Positions 17,104 through 27,100 of a stretch of 64,000 nucleotides of DNA are shown piece by piece. The DNA lies in assembly GCA_030539295.1 (NCBI GenBank), contig JAUNSJ010000002.1, positions 221,103-285,102 on the forward strand, written 5' to 3'. The notes below the pieces were generated by a model. The model did not search any database and had not been told where the DNA came from. It worked only from the letters and a program-made list of their open reading frames with translations. This DNA comes from Planctomycetia bacterium (GTDB lineage Bacteria; Planctomycetota; Planctomycetia; Pirellulales; Thermoguttaceae). How positions within the stretch are numbered: position 1 is the first letter of the stretch; each line of letters starts with the position of its first letter. Position numbers and translations under genes: made by a program.

Positions 17104-18549
17104 ATGATGATGCGATTAAAATGTGCGTACTGTTACGTTTTTCTGTTTTTTGTTGGGTTGTGTCCCGCTTTCGCGGATTATCCGGTCGACCCGGAGTCGC
17201 CGGTCAAGTGGGTCAAACCGGATACCTTCGACTGCCGCAAGCCGGATATGGGGCTGCCCGTTCTGAAATGTGCGTCTCATTCCTTCCTGTTCGACCCGCA
17301 GGAAGATGAGGGCGTCAATGGCCAGTACAAAAGTACCCATCATGGCACCTATTCGCACCATTCGTGGATCACACTTTACAAGAATTATTTTATAGTTACC
17401 TGGACGAATCATCTGCAGGACGAGAACGGTCCCGGTCAGCGAATACTGGCAAAATTGGGCGTCGTTTCAGATGATAAAAGCGATGTAATCTGGGGGGGTG
17501 ATGAAACCGTTTTTGAAGTCTGTCCACCGCCGCACCCGGCAAAACGACGACGCGAAGTCGACGATAACGACATCATCGACTCAATTTACGTTAACGGGGG
17601 ATTTAGCGTAATCAATGGTCGCCTGTTTATGGAAGCCTCACTCGGATTCTGCGACGGATGGACCGATTCCGTCCCTGTCCGCGTGGGGAATCTTAATAAC
17701 TACGTTCCCTCTGAACACTACGGTACGAAATGTGACACAAAAACAGGATGGAATTGGGATATTTTTTGGAAACTTGATACAACCTACGTTCAGGAATGGA
17801 GTGTGACCGATGGCGTCTTAAGGCCGATTACTCCTTTATACAGAAAGGGAGCGAATGTTCCCAATGAAATCAGAATCACGGAAAAGTTGACCAAAAAGAT
17901 ACTGCCCCTTAATTCGTACTATAATGATGCTATTCCGTTCGAGCAATCGCCAGAAGACTTTCAAGCGGCCCTTAAAGGCCAGCGGGACTGGCCGCCTGCA
18001 CGCAGTATACTCATGGAGCCTGGAAAAGAACGCTACGCCGCCAACGGCAGTAACGGACTGGCGCACAAAACACAGTATATCCGTCGCGACGGTGTTGCTG
18101 TCATGATCGCCGACAACCTTATGGATGACGGTTCAAAAGCGGTTCCCTATGGTTCAACGGCAACGTACTACGCCTCAATTCGACAACCCTCAGAGTCCTA
18201 CTTTAAGGCTCCCTGGAAAACGAATCTCTTCGGGGCCGCGCAGGCTGTGTCGGGCGAACTGCCCGACGGTTCCAACTGGCTCGTTGGCAGTAATCTGGAA
18301 CGCACCAAACTTTACCTGGCCACCTCGCCCGACGGCATTACCTTTGATCGAACCTGGTCCCTGATTACCATGAATAAAAAAGGCCAACCAGGCGTATGCA
18401 AAGGTGGCAACGGCCCTCAATATCCGGTGGCTGTTACGATAGGCGATAATATATGGATTGTCTATAGCGTGTATAAACAATGGATAGGCGTGACAAAAAT
18501 TCCCGTAAAGCCACTTTTAAGAACCAATGACGTGGATAAGGATAAATAA
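17104..18549 (+). CDS. Secreted sialidase-like beta-propeller protein
   Basis: A 481-aa protein with a signal peptide (MMMRLKCAYC to PAFA, cleavage about residue 24). The body looks like a sialidase/BNR-type propeller: repeated strands with aromatic residues and one clear Asp-box-like motif (TSPDGITFDRTW, about residue 430). I cannot identify the full arginine triad of true sialidases, so this is a superfamily-level call, not an enzyme assignment. Its place directly after a DapA/NanA-type lyase and a DUF1559 protein, and 2 bases before a lipoprotein, fits a secreted glycan-degrading enzyme of cassette A. Alternative: a glycan-binding propeller without catalysis. Confidence 0.55.
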   Translation: MMMRLKCAYCYVFLFFVGLCPAFADYPVDPESPVKWVKPDTFDCRKPDMGLPVLKCASHSFLFDPQEDEGVNGQYKSTHHGTYSHHSWITLYKNYFIVTWTNHLQDENGPGQRILAKLGVVSDDKSDVIWGGDETVFEVCPPPHPAKRRREVDDNDIIDSIYVNGGFSVINGRLFMEASLGFCDGWTDSVPVRVGNLNNYVPSEHYGTKCDTKTGWNWDIFWKLDTTYVQEWSVTDGVLRPITPLYRKGANVPNEIRITEKLTKKILPLNSYYNDAIPFEQSPEDFQAALKGQRDWPPARSILMEPGKERYAANGSNGLAHKTQYIRRDGVAVMIADNLMDDGSKAVPYGSTATYYASIRQPSESYFKAPWKTNLFGAAQAVSGELPDGSNWLVGSNLERTKLYLATSPDGITFDRTWSLITMNKKGQPGVCKGGNGPQYPVAVTIGDNIWIVYSVYKQWIGVTKIPVKPLLRTNDVDKDK

Positions 18550-18551
18550 AA

Positions 18552-19088
18552 ATGTATTTTTCTATCTTTAAGCTAAATCAAATAAGGAGCACTTCGCTTA
18601 TTGGTCTGACACTGTTTGCAATCTTTTTCGGGTGCTCCCAGGCACCAGAGGGAGTACCGCGACGGTTTGCGACAACCGTTACCGTGACCGACGCAGGTCA
18701 GCCAATAGAAGACGCTCTGGTCCTGTTTTGTCCGCGTAATAATGAAGGCATTCTCATCATTTCCGGCAAAAGTAACTCCAATGGCGTGGCAACAATCACA
18801 ACCTCACGCGGCTCCTGGATTGGCAAAGGAGCCCCGGAAGGCGAATATATCGTTACCGTTACGAAGGAAGTTGAGATTCCCGAATGGAAAACTCCCGCGG
18901 AAATCGCACAAATGACGCCGCCCGAGGCCGAAAAATACAACCGCGAAAAAACGGAAAAACGTAATGCCTTGCCGCGTATTATTCCCCAGCCTCTGACGAG
19001 TACAGAGACCAGCCCGTGCTCCCTGACGGTGACCTCGGGCTCCAATATGATGGAAATCGATGTCAGTCAATACAAAGACAAAAAATGA
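18552..19088 (+). CDS. Small transthyretin-like lipoprotein (cassette A)
   Basis: A 178-aa lipoprotein: hydrophobic N-terminus ending in FFGC (lipobox), then a carboxypeptidase-regulatory/transthyretin-like beta fold recognisable from VTVTDAGQPIEDALVLF and GAPEGEYIVTVTKE. Such proteins routinely accompany DUF1559 genes in planctomycetes; the function is unknown. Its ATG is 2 bases after the sialidase-like stop. A charged insert (PPEAEKYNREKTEKRN) separates two halves of the fold. Confidence 0.75.
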   Translation: MYFSIFKLNQIRSTSLIGLTLFAIFFGCSQAPEGVPRRFATTVTVTDAGQPIEDALVLFCPRNNEGILIISGKSNSNGVATITTSRGSWIGKGAPEGEYIVTVTKEVEIPEWKTPAEIAQMTPPEAEKYNREKTEKRNALPRIIPQPLTSTETSPCSLTVTSGSNMMEIDVSQYKDKK

Positions 19089-19573
19089 AAACTCCCCGGG
19101 AGGTGTCGTGGCATCTTTCGGGAAGTCTGTTACTTTCCCCCCCAATCGCGCAACCCCACTTGGCACGCACCCTCCATGAAGGATGGGACAGAGGGGGGCC
19201 TTTGGGGTTAATCTTTAAATGATATAATAAGGATGTTGCGAAAATTATTCGATTAAGGTCTCTCTTGCTTGGTCGATGATGACTTTGGCTGTTTCTTTGT
19301 CCGCTCAAGAGCAATAAGAGACGAAGAAACCGCGGACTTTGTCCGGCTGGAGGAGGCAGATCTGTCTTCCCGTATCGAAATAATTTTCAAAATTACTCCC
19401 GGTCGACGGGATTCAACGACCAAAAGAGACATTTCGTTCGGAATCCGGGAGCGGGTCCTGCCACCTTTTTGGCGGTAGATCGTGGTTTTGCCGGAGGCTC
19501 CCTGATTTTCTCTGTTGAAAAAATTCCCAAAGGGCCTTCTGCCGTTTTACACCCCCGTTATAAGGAGACTGTT
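19089..19573. other. Intergenic region before the CE7 esterase
   Basis: About 485 bases between the lipoprotein and esterase genes. I see no supported gene or classical terminator; open frames here lack ribosome sites and family-like sequence. It probably contains the esterase promoter and leader. Confidence 0.35.
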
Positions 19574-20842
19574 GTGTCCAATCTTTCAGTATTTAAGAAG
19601 AATGTACTTCGCGTTTGTCTGCTTGCTGTTGCGGTCTTTGTATCGACAGCGTTGGCTCTTGCTGGTGATCTTGCCTTTGTTGGCAAGTGCGATAAAGATC
19701 CGTTATCCTATGAGCCGGGAGAAGAAATGGTCTTTTCTATTACGCTGACAGAGGATGGTCAGCCGGTGTCCGGTAAGAATCTTGTATGGACGCGGCGCGG
19801 CGACGATGGCAAGTCCGAATCGGGGGAAGCGGTATCCTCCGCGGACGAGCCGCTGGTGATTAAAACGTCCCTGTCGACCCCCGGGTTTGTTCATATTCTT
19901 GTGCGAGTTAAAGATGACAATGGGAATCCGATTCACAGCGACCCAAACGAATTTAACGGGGGTGCCGGTGTGCTGCTTGACCAGATTCAGGGTTTCCCGG
20001 AACCGGACGATTTCGACGCATTTTGGGCCCGGCAAAAAGAACGACTCGCGGAAGTTCCCGTTAAGGCCGAACTGAAACAGGTGGACTCGCCCAACGATAA
20101 AGTCAACGTCTGGGACGTTCGTATTGATTGTGTTGGCACACCGGTTTCCGGATATTTGTGTGTTCCGAAAGACGCGGCCCCCGGCTCGCTGCCCATTAAA
20201 GTTTTCTATCACGGTTATGGAGTCGGTTCGGCTGGTAAATATGCTGATCCCAACTTCATTGCTCTCGACGTGAATGCACACAGTATAGAAAACGGGCGCG
20301 AGGCTGCCTATTATGAAAATCTCCGGAAGACCGGCTATGGCGGTTACGGTTTGTCACCGCAAGAGAATGCCAATCCGGAGACCTGTTTTTGGAATGGCAT
20401 GATGCTTCGCCTTATGCGTTCACTTCAATATGTGAAAACACTTCCCGAATGGAACGGTAAGGATTTGATCGTAACGGGGGGCAGTCAAGGTGGTTTGCAG
20501 TGTCTCTCCGCGGCGGCTTTGGACCACGACGTTACTGAATGCATTGCCGTCGTTCCCTGGTTCTGTAATCTTGCCGGCGCGAAAGAACAGGGCAGGGTTG
20601 GCAGTTACTTCTTCCCGGAATGGACCCCGGGACTGGGCTACTATGATTCAACGAACCAAGCCAAACGCATTCAGTGCAAGACAACCATTCTGGCGGGACT
20701 TGGCGACTATGTCTGCCCGCCGTCTGGTCAAATGGTGCTTTATAATAACATGACCTGTCCCGTTCGACTTGAGTTTATGCAGGGTAGAACGCACGGCTTT
20801 TCCGCGATGAAAGATGCCGGTGTCTTTGTGCTTGAAAAGTAA
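19574..20842 (+). CDS. Secreted acetylxylan esterase / cephalosporin-C deacetylase-like (CE7)
   Basis: A 422-aa secreted alpha/beta hydrolase. The signal peptide (VLRVCLLAVAVFVSTALALA) is followed by a beta-sandwich head (about 30-130) and the CE7 domain: oxyanion region FYHGYGVG, nucleophile Ser in TGGSQGGLQ, Asp in GLGDYVCPP, and His in GRTHGFS. CE7 enzymes remove acetyl groups from xylo-oligosaccharides and similar acetylated sugars. I chose the GTG at 19574 because AAGGAG lies six bases before it and it begins the signal peptide; a longer frame from 19469 adds unlikely residues. The gene follows cassette A and could supply deacetylation for the same glycan, though a 485-base gap separates them. 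Confidence 0.85.
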   Translation: MSNLSVFKKNVLRVCLLAVAVFVSTALALAGDLAFVGKCDKDPLSYEPGEEMVFSITLTEDGQPVSGKNLVWTRRGDDGKSESGEAVSSADEPLVIKTSLSTPGFVHILVRVKDDNGNPIHSDPNEFNGGAGVLLDQIQGFPEPDDFDAFWARQKERLAEVPVKAELKQVDSPNDKVNVWDVRIDCVGTPVSGYLCVPKDAAPGSLPIKVFYHGYGVGSAGKYADPNFIALDVNAHSIENGREAAYYENLRKTGYGGYGLSPQENANPETCFWNGMMLRLMRSLQYVKTLPEWNGKDLIVTGGSQGGLQCLSAAALDHDVTECIAVVPWFCNLAGAKEQGRVGSYFFPEWTPGLGYYDSTNQAKRIQCKTTILAGLGDYVCPPSGQMVLYNNMTCPVRLEFMQGRTHGFSAMKDAGVFVLEK

Positions 20843-20883
20843 CAAGTCTGCAGAAGTTTAATACGCGAAAAGACAATGTTTTA

Positions 20884-20906
20884 AGCGAGGAGCAATACTC
20901 CTCGCT
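20884..20906. terminator. Hairpin between convergent genes
   Basis: Nine-base perfect stem AGCGAGGAG (20884-20892) with CTCCTCGCT (20898-20906) and a 5-base loop, between the stop codons of the esterase (20842) and the small membrane protein (20934). Neither side has a proper T run, so it may protect 3' ends rather than terminate by itself. Confidence 0.5.
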
Positions 20907-20933
20907 CAAAATCGTGACACGGAGTAAAGGCCG

Positions 20934-21050
20934 TTAACTCTTAAACGGCATGTGTTCGTCGCCATCGTTCAACCCACTGTAAATGAGCAGGACGAGGGCA
21001 ACGAATCCGATAATCAAGGTGGCAATCAGGTCCGGAGTTATACTGGTCAC
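20934..21050 (-). CDS. Small single-pass membrane protein
   Basis: A 38-aa product (MTSITPDLIATLIIGFVALV...) with one transmembrane helix and a short acidic tail. The GTG start at 21050 overlaps the stop of the protease gene as GTGA, so its translation is probably coupled to it. A purine-rich GGAACAGAG stretch lies upstream. I recognise no family. Because it is the third gene of a tight operon, it may be a membrane partner of the trypsin-thioredoxin protein. Confidence 0.5.
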   Translation of the reverse strand: MTSITPDLIATLIIGFVALVLLIYSGLNDGDEHMPFKS

Positions 21051-22918
21051 GACTCTGTTCCATTCTGGGCTGGAGTTCCCGGGATGCTCTTGTGTTGTGC
21101 GCTGTTGTCGATTGCTCTGCGTGTAATCTGGAATCCGGAGCACGCGATGAGCCACAGGCACGCCCGCTTTATCCACGGTAGTCCCTGATACAGGCTCCAG
21201 CTGGCAACAACGACAAAGAGCACGGCGGCCAGATAGACTTTGGCCAGATACGCCTTGACATGAGCTTCAAGTTGTGTACCGACCTTGCCAATCTGGTCAG
21301 TGAGCAACGTTTTTGCGTGGACGACGAGGCCATCGGCGGCGCTATCGATTCGTTTAGCAACCGCAGCTTCCGCGTTCTTCGCCAGTTGCTCAATAGCAAG
21401 TTGTGCCTTATCGGCGATTCTGTCCGCTGCCCGGTCGAGCAATCGGGACGAACCGGTGGCCCGTGAGTCATTAGCCGCATCGTCGTGAGGACTCTCCTGC
21501 GGGTCCTCCTTCTCCTGACCCGGAGGGGCCGCGTTCGGTTCACCCAAAATGGAATCCTCTTCGAGCGATCCGTCGAGCAGTTTGAGCAGCAGGTCCGGAT
21601 CCCCGCCGGAGTCCGGAGTCTCATACTCTTCGGACTCATTTGGCTCTTCCGGCGGCGACTGTTTGTCTCTTCGCTGTCGCGTTTCTGCGGACATTCCCTG
21701 ATCCTGTGTTGTCTTCTCCGGTGACCACCCGTATCGAGCCAGCAGCGTCTTGACCTGCTCTTCCAGGTTGCTAACGCCCATTATACGATGCAATTCGCGC
21801 GTTGTTCCATTGGGCCACGTGGCAACCAGGACCGTTGTGGGAAAGACTTGAATTTTAAATTTTTCGGCCGCCTCTTTTGCCTGGCGTTCATTACTGACGC
21901 AAAGGTCCGGAAAGATCGGGTATCCCTGCCGGCGCAGGGAGGCCATAATCGGTTTGGCCAGTTCGCAGGGTGGGCACCCGGACGAACAGAAGAAGAGCAC
22001 GGTGAATTTGCAGTCTTTATACAAAGTTGGGGCAGGCGCTTCGGGGGCGTCTGCTTCCACGATCGCATAATGCCAATCGGGGCCGGGCAGGTCATTAGGG
22101 ACAGGGGACGTGCCCTCCCGGTCGAGAGGCAAACTGTCTGCCACAGGCTCGGCGACCGGAGTCCAATCGCGAGGCAGTTGCCAGTCGCCTGCGGGTTTCT
22201 GCCGCCGCAACGCTTCATAGAGATTCGCCATAGGGATCGCGCCGCCTGTCATTTGTGCTTCACTGAAATCATTTTCTGTCCCGATGCGCCATGTCAGAAT
22301 GGCAACGAGCCAGGGGAGTCCGCTCGGGTCGTATTGGATCATGCCACTTCCCGACTGACCTCCTTTCGGCGCCGGCAGGAACTGAACCGTGCGGCCAGGC
22401 TCCGTCGTGAAATGCCCCTTCCAGACAGCGGCCCAGCGCCCTTCGGAGCAACCGCTAAAGATTACTTCCTTGTCCTTTTCCGGCTTGAGTCCATCTTCTC
22501 TCGCAATGGGAACATAGGGCGGGTCGTAATCTCGCAACTCCTGCTCCTCAATGGACAAGATCGCAAAATCATAAGGTCCCGAAGAGTTTCCGACGTGAAA
22601 TACCAGTCGGGCCGGAACGCTCTTTTGATGCCCTGTGCCAAAGAAGTGACATTCGAAACGCGACCAGCCGCCCGTTACATGATTATTGGTGAGCACATAA
22701 TACTCACTGTCCGTCACGGCAAAAATCGTTCCGGACCCGAAGGACCCGCGCCCTCCGGAGGAACAGGCATAGACGCGACAGCTTGCCCGATGGACATCTT
22801 CGTAGCTTCTGGCGCGGTCGGCACCGCGTGCCAACAGGCATTCCGCGATCGCTACGCCAAAGACCAAAAGCCAGACGATGAGTCCGACCCTGTATTTTCT
22901 GCTACATTTTATTTTCAT
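21047..22918 (-). CDS. Membrane protein with trypsin-like and thioredoxin-like domains
   Basis: A 623-aa protein. An N-terminal signal/anchor helix (about 11-30) leads to an S1 trypsin-like domain (about 38-240) with the triad His80 (LTNNHV), Asp117 (PYDFAI) and Ser189 (GGQSGSG). A thioredoxin-like domain follows (about 285-390) with a CPPC redox pair at Cys315/Cys318 and cis-Pro360 (QVFPTT). Then come an acidic low-complexity linker, a helical or coiled-coil stretch (about 495-565) and one or two C-terminal membrane helices. Protease and redox domain should face the periplasm. I know no named family with this layout. The start at 22918 has AAAGGA nine bases upstream; a reading to 22969 would run into the preceding gene. 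Confidence 0.8.
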   Translation of the reverse strand: MKIKCSRKYRVGLIVWLLVFGVAIAECLLARGADRARSYEDVHRASCRVYACSSGGRGSFGSGTIFAVTDSEYYVLTNNHVTGGWSRFECHFFGTGHQKSVPARLVFHVGNSSGPYDFAILSIEEQELRDYDPPYVPIAREDGLKPEKDKEVIFSGCSEGRWAAVWKGHFTTEPGRTVQFLPAPKGGQSGSGMIQYDPSGLPWLVAILTWRIGTENDFSEAQMTGGAIPMANLYEALRRQKPAGDWQLPRDWTPVAEPVADSLPLDREGTSPVPNDLPGPDWHYAIVEADAPEAPAPTLYKDCKFTVLFFCSSGCPPCELAKPIMASLRRQGYPIFPDLCVSNERQAKEAAEKFKIQVFPTTVLVATWPNGTTRELHRIMGVSNLEEQVKTLLARYGWSPEKTTQDQGMSAETRQRRDKQSPPEEPNESEEYETPDSGGDPDLLLKLLDGSLEEDSILGEPNAAPPGQEKEDPQESPHDDAANDSRATGSSRLLDRAADRIADKAQLAIEQLAKNAEAAVAKRIDSAADGLVVHAKTLLTDQIGKVGTQLEAHVKAYLAKVYLAAVLFVVVASWSLYQGLPWIKRACLWLIACSGFQITRRAIDNSAQHKSIPGTPAQNGTES

Positions 22919-22937
22919 GATACGTTGTCCTTTCAAG

Positions 22938-23165
22938 TTATTTCTCGTCGACGATCGCCTTTTCGGCAATATCGCGAGCGGCGGCGATCAGGGCACGGTC
23001 GAGCAAGTCAATCTCTTCCGCGTCGGCCAGGGCGGCCAGGTACGCTTCCGGAGCCGTATCAGCACTGTCTCTTAGCCGTTCTTCTTTCAGCCACAACAAG
23101 TGTTTGCGGATGATCGAGCGGTTACTCCAGAAAAAGTTCCAGACGATTTTTACGTATTCGAGCAT
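22938..23165 (-). CDS. Small helical hypothetical protein
   Basis: A 75-aa protein with an aromatic, amphipathic head (MLEYVKIVWNFFW) and a long acidic helix. No family recognised. It is the first gene of the operon with the trypsin-thioredoxin protein, its stop lying 19 bases before that start, and a TTTAGTCTCC-type leader follows no clear ribosome site (AAGGAGACT is visible just upstream on the minus strand). I keep it because of its operon position and strong coding look. Confidence 0.5.
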   Translation of the reverse strand: MLEYVKIVWNFFWSNRSIIRKHLLWLKEERLRDSADTAPEAYLAALADAEEIDLLDRALIAAARDIAEKAIVDEK

Positions 23166-23662
23166 GGTTTAGTCTCCTTTAGTCTTCGGTTCCAATCTTC
23201 GGTTTGTGGTTGACAGCTTATTCACGCATTCCATCGTGAAGCCTAAGTCGCTGTTTCCCAAATCCTGTTTTTCACTTCGCGTTCTCTAAAAACAGTGCTG
23301 AAAATGTAACGCAATGAAAAGAATAAAACAAGTCAATTCCCATAACAAAAAAGCAGGCTTGGGTGCAAATACAGGCCCTAAAGGGGCACGAACGGCTCGG
23401 TGAGTTCACAAGAGACAGATTTTCCATGAATAAAATTACCTATTTTACCATTGGGTAGAACCCGGCCTTGGGCTTTTTAAGTTTTCCCCGTCGTTCCTTG
23501 ACAAAAAACATTATCTCCCTACAATAATAAGAATAGATGACTGCATTATTGCTTTTATCGTGGAATATGTACCCGTTCAAGACGTCTGACACCCACCTAA
23601 ACGGCGTCAAGGGACGAGACAACCGTTTAATTCATTATTGATACAAAAAAGGATTATTAAAA
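23166..23662. other. Divergent intergenic region before yjbQ
   Basis: About 500 bases between divergent transcription units. No gene is supported. It contains the strong yjbQ-side promoter at 23498-23525; a matching promoter for the minus-strand protease operon must lie in the left part but I cannot pick one. Confidence 0.4.
23498..23525 (+). promoter_or_regulatory. Sigma-70-type promoter for yjbQ and the Ca2+ ATPase
   Basis: TTGACA (23498-23503), 16 bases, TACAAT (23520-23525): eleven of twelve consensus positions. Transcription would start near 23532, giving a leader of about 130 bases before yjbQ. Confidence 0.65.
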
Positions 23663-24097
23663 ATGCTTTGGATTCAGCGACCGTTGGTCCTTCCGGAACA
23701 TGCCGCAGGCTTCCACCTCATTACGGCCTTGGTTGTAGACGCCTTGCCCGAGCTTAAGAATATCAAGACAGGTATGCTGAATTTGTTCCTCCAGCATACC
23801 AGTGCCGCTCTGACCATTAACGAAAATGCCGATGGCGATGTCCTTGAGGATTTATACGACAGTCTTGATAAACTTGCCCCCGAGAGCGACGCCTACCGCC
23901 ACACAATCGAAGGGAGCGACGACATGCCGGGTCATATCAAGTCCTCTCTTTTGGGCGTTTCTCTGAACATTCCTGTCTCCAATGGTGACCTGCTTTTAGG
24001 GGTCTGGCAGGATGTCTATCTCTGCGAATACCGGCACGCCAATAAAGAACGCACAATCATCCTGACTCTCCAGGGTGAGGCGATCAACAACACTTAA
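23663..24097 (+). CDS. yjbQ: YjbQ family protein (UPF0047)
   Basis: A 144-aa single-domain protein that covers the whole YjbQ/UPF0047 family. Motifs: LFLQHTSAALTINENAD, DDMPGHIKSSLLG, and LGVWQDVYLCEYR. Bacterial members can substitute for thiamine-phosphate synthase in vivo, but the true reaction is not settled. AAGGA precedes the ATG. The Ca2+ ATPase begins 15 bases later, so they share an mRNA; no functional link is known. Confidence 0.9.
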   Translation: MLWIQRPLVLPEHAAGFHLITALVVDALPELKNIKTGMLNLFLQHTSAALTINENADGDVLEDLYDSLDKLAPESDAYRHTIEGSDDMPGHIKSSLLGVSLNIPVSNGDLLLGVWQDVYLCEYRHANKERTIILTLQGEAINNT

Positions 24098-24112
24098 GGA
24101 GTCTCGTCCCGC

Positions 24113-27100
24113 ATGACACAAAAAATACAATTCCCCGAATTTTCTCTCCCCTTGAATGAAGGTTTGACCGAGCAACAGGTCGAAGAACAACGAGTGAGAT
24201 TTGGGGCCAATTCCCTGACGCCGCCTGTCCGAGTTCCCTGGTGGCGTCTGTTTTTAGACAAGTTTAACGACCCCACGATCCGCATTCTGCTCATTGCAGC
24301 CGCTCTTTCCCTATTGATAACAGCTCTCGAACGCTGGTGTCTGGGGAACGAAGAAGCGAATTTCGTCGATTCTATTGGCATTTTTCTCGCCGTTGCCCTG
24401 GCCACCTGTGTCGGCTTCTTTAGTGAGCGCAAAAGTGCGCGTGAATTTGAACTGCTCAATAAAGTCAAAGATTCCATTGACGTTAAAGTTCTTCGCAATG
24501 GGCAGATTACGACTGTTCCTATTGAAAGTCTTGTTGTTGGAGACCTTGTTCGAATAGATCGCGGTGACAAGATTCCGGCCGACGGGGTGATTCTGGAAAC
24601 GCTGGGGCTCTTTCTGGATCAGTCGATGCTGACCGGGGAATCCGTCCCAGCGCGGAAAAAGAGCTGTACTGACGGTCTCGGTAATGTCGACATGGAGTTT
24701 TTGTACTTGAAGCAACAAGCGGTGCCCGGCAGCGATTCTTTCTGTGCCCGGGGAACCATGGTGGCGGACGGTCACGGGACGTTTTTGGTCACGGCGGTAG
24801 GCGATCAGACGCAAATGGGACAGATTGCGCGCTCGCTTACAGAGGGGCAAGAGAGCGAGCAGACCACGCCTTTGGTCGAGAAACTCACGCAATTGGCGCA
24901 GCAGATTAGTGTGGTGGGCATAGCCGGTGCGACGACGATTTTCTCCATAATGGCCTTGGTGGAGTCGCTGCATTCGCCGTTATTTCAAGAGGTTAAGCAA
25001 CATCCGACGTCTCTTTGTGCCTGGCTGCTGGCGGCTGTTCTGCTGGGAATCCTGGCAACGCGTCGCGGGTTGTTTCCTTTTTACGCGTCGCTCGGCGTGA
25101 CGATTGCCTGGCGATGGTTGAGAGTTCTGGCGGTCATCCCGATGATTTTGGCTTCCTTCGCCTTTCTTCTGGCAGCTTGGGGGCTTTTTCATTCTACCGA
25201 AAGCCTCCCGTTGGCTATTGACCTGTTCCGCAATATTCTGTTGGCGTTTGTCGTTGCGGTAACGATCATTGTTGTCGCCGTACCGGAAGGGCTGCCCATG
25301 ATGGTCACGGTCAGTTTGGCTATGAACATGATGAAGATGGCGAGGCAGAATTGTCTTGTCCGGCGACTGGTTGCTTCTGAAACAATCGGTTCGGCAACGG
25401 TTATCTGCACGGACAAGACGGGAACGCTGACCGAGAACCGTATGACTCCTGTCTGGCTCTACCTTGACGGTAAGTCGTGGACCAGTGAGCAGTTCGAGCA
25501 ATGGGCGGCGACAGCGACATGGCAGGAACTTGCCGAGGGCATTGCGATTAACAGCCAGGCGGAATTGCACTTGGAGTCTTCTTCCGAAACGGTGGGCAGC
25601 CTACGAGGAATCGGCAATCCGACCGAGTGTGCCTTGCTCACTTTTTTATACCAGAGAGGCTACGATTATCGTGTTTTGAGGGAGAAGCACCCGAAGCTTC
25701 AGGAGCTTGCGCATAATTCAGAGCGTAAGCGGTCGGCGGTTCTGGTGCGAGGTAGCGATCCTGATCATCTGAAATGCTATGTAAAAGGGGCGCCTGACCG
25801 GATTCTTCCGCGTTGCGCACAAATCCTTATTAATGGTGAAGTTAAGCCGATAGAGTCTTCACTTCCGGCCTTGGAAGCGGCGCTGGTGCGTGCCTCGGAG
25901 AGCGCACTTCGGGTCTTGGCCTTCTCCTGGCGCGAGGTAGACCCGGGCAAAGACAATTGCCAATTTTGCCCCAATTGCCCCGCCGAATGCGAAACGGCTT
26001 ACGATATGGTGTTCGTTGGTTTAATTGGTATTGCCGACCCACTCCGCAAGGAAGTCCCGGACGCGGTGCGGACCTGTCAGACAGCGGGGGTCGAGGTTAA
26101 AATGATTACCGGCGATGCCTTGCCGACCGCGGTTGCCATAGCCCGCGAGGCGGGAATCTATTCCGGAGCGGCAGGCGAGCTGGCTTTGACTTCAGACGAA
26201 TTCAATCGAATCGACGACCGGGACTTGCCGGGAAAAGCCAAGGCAATCAAAGTCCTTGCGAGAAGCACGCCCATGGATAAGTTGCGGCTGGTTAAGGCGT
26301 TACACGAGAAGTCGGAAGTCGTAGCCATGACCGGAGACGGGACGAACGATGCCCCGGCTCTCAAGCACGCGGACGTTGGGCTGGCCATGGGCATTACCGG
26401 AACGGAAGTCGCGAAGGAAGCGGGTGATATTGTTCTGCTCGACGACAATTTCAGCAGTATCGTCACCGGCGTCTGGTGGGGGCGAACTCTGTTCGCGAAC
26501 ATCCAGCGATTTCTGCAATTTCAACTTTCGGTGAACGTTGTGGCGCTTTTGGCGGCGCTCCTGGGTCCGCTTGTTGGCATTCCTCTCCCCTTGACTGTGA
26601 CGCAACTGTTGTGGATCAATATCATTATGGATACGTTCGCTGCGATTGCCCTGTCGACGGAGCCGCCACGTGAGTACATGATGAAAGAGAAACCGATTCC
26701 GCGAAATGCGCATATTATAACGCCGACTATGGGCATAACCATTTTACTGGTCAGTCTGTACCAGGTGGGCATGCTGTTTGCGGCTTTGTTCGGGGGCTGG
26801 TTCGTGGAGCCGGAGCATGTGTATGATTTTGCGATCGAAGCGACGGATTCGGACTATTTAGAGCACAACCTTCAGCCGCTGACCGTGTTTTTCACACTTT
26901 TGGTCATGTTCCAGTTCTGGCATAAAATAAATTGTCGGGCACTGCGCGCAAATGAGTCGCCTTTGTCCTTGATTTTTAAGAACAAATTGTTTATAATAAT
27001 CATATTGACCATAACCCTGGTTCAGGTTATTATGGTACAGTCACCTGTTGTGGGTCAGTTTTTCCGCACGGAGCCGCTGTCGCTATCGCAATGGCTGGAG

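Noticed and set aside
21788..23113. A 441-codon open frame opposite the protease operon
   Set aside because: The sense strand carries an intact protease triad and thioredoxin motif.
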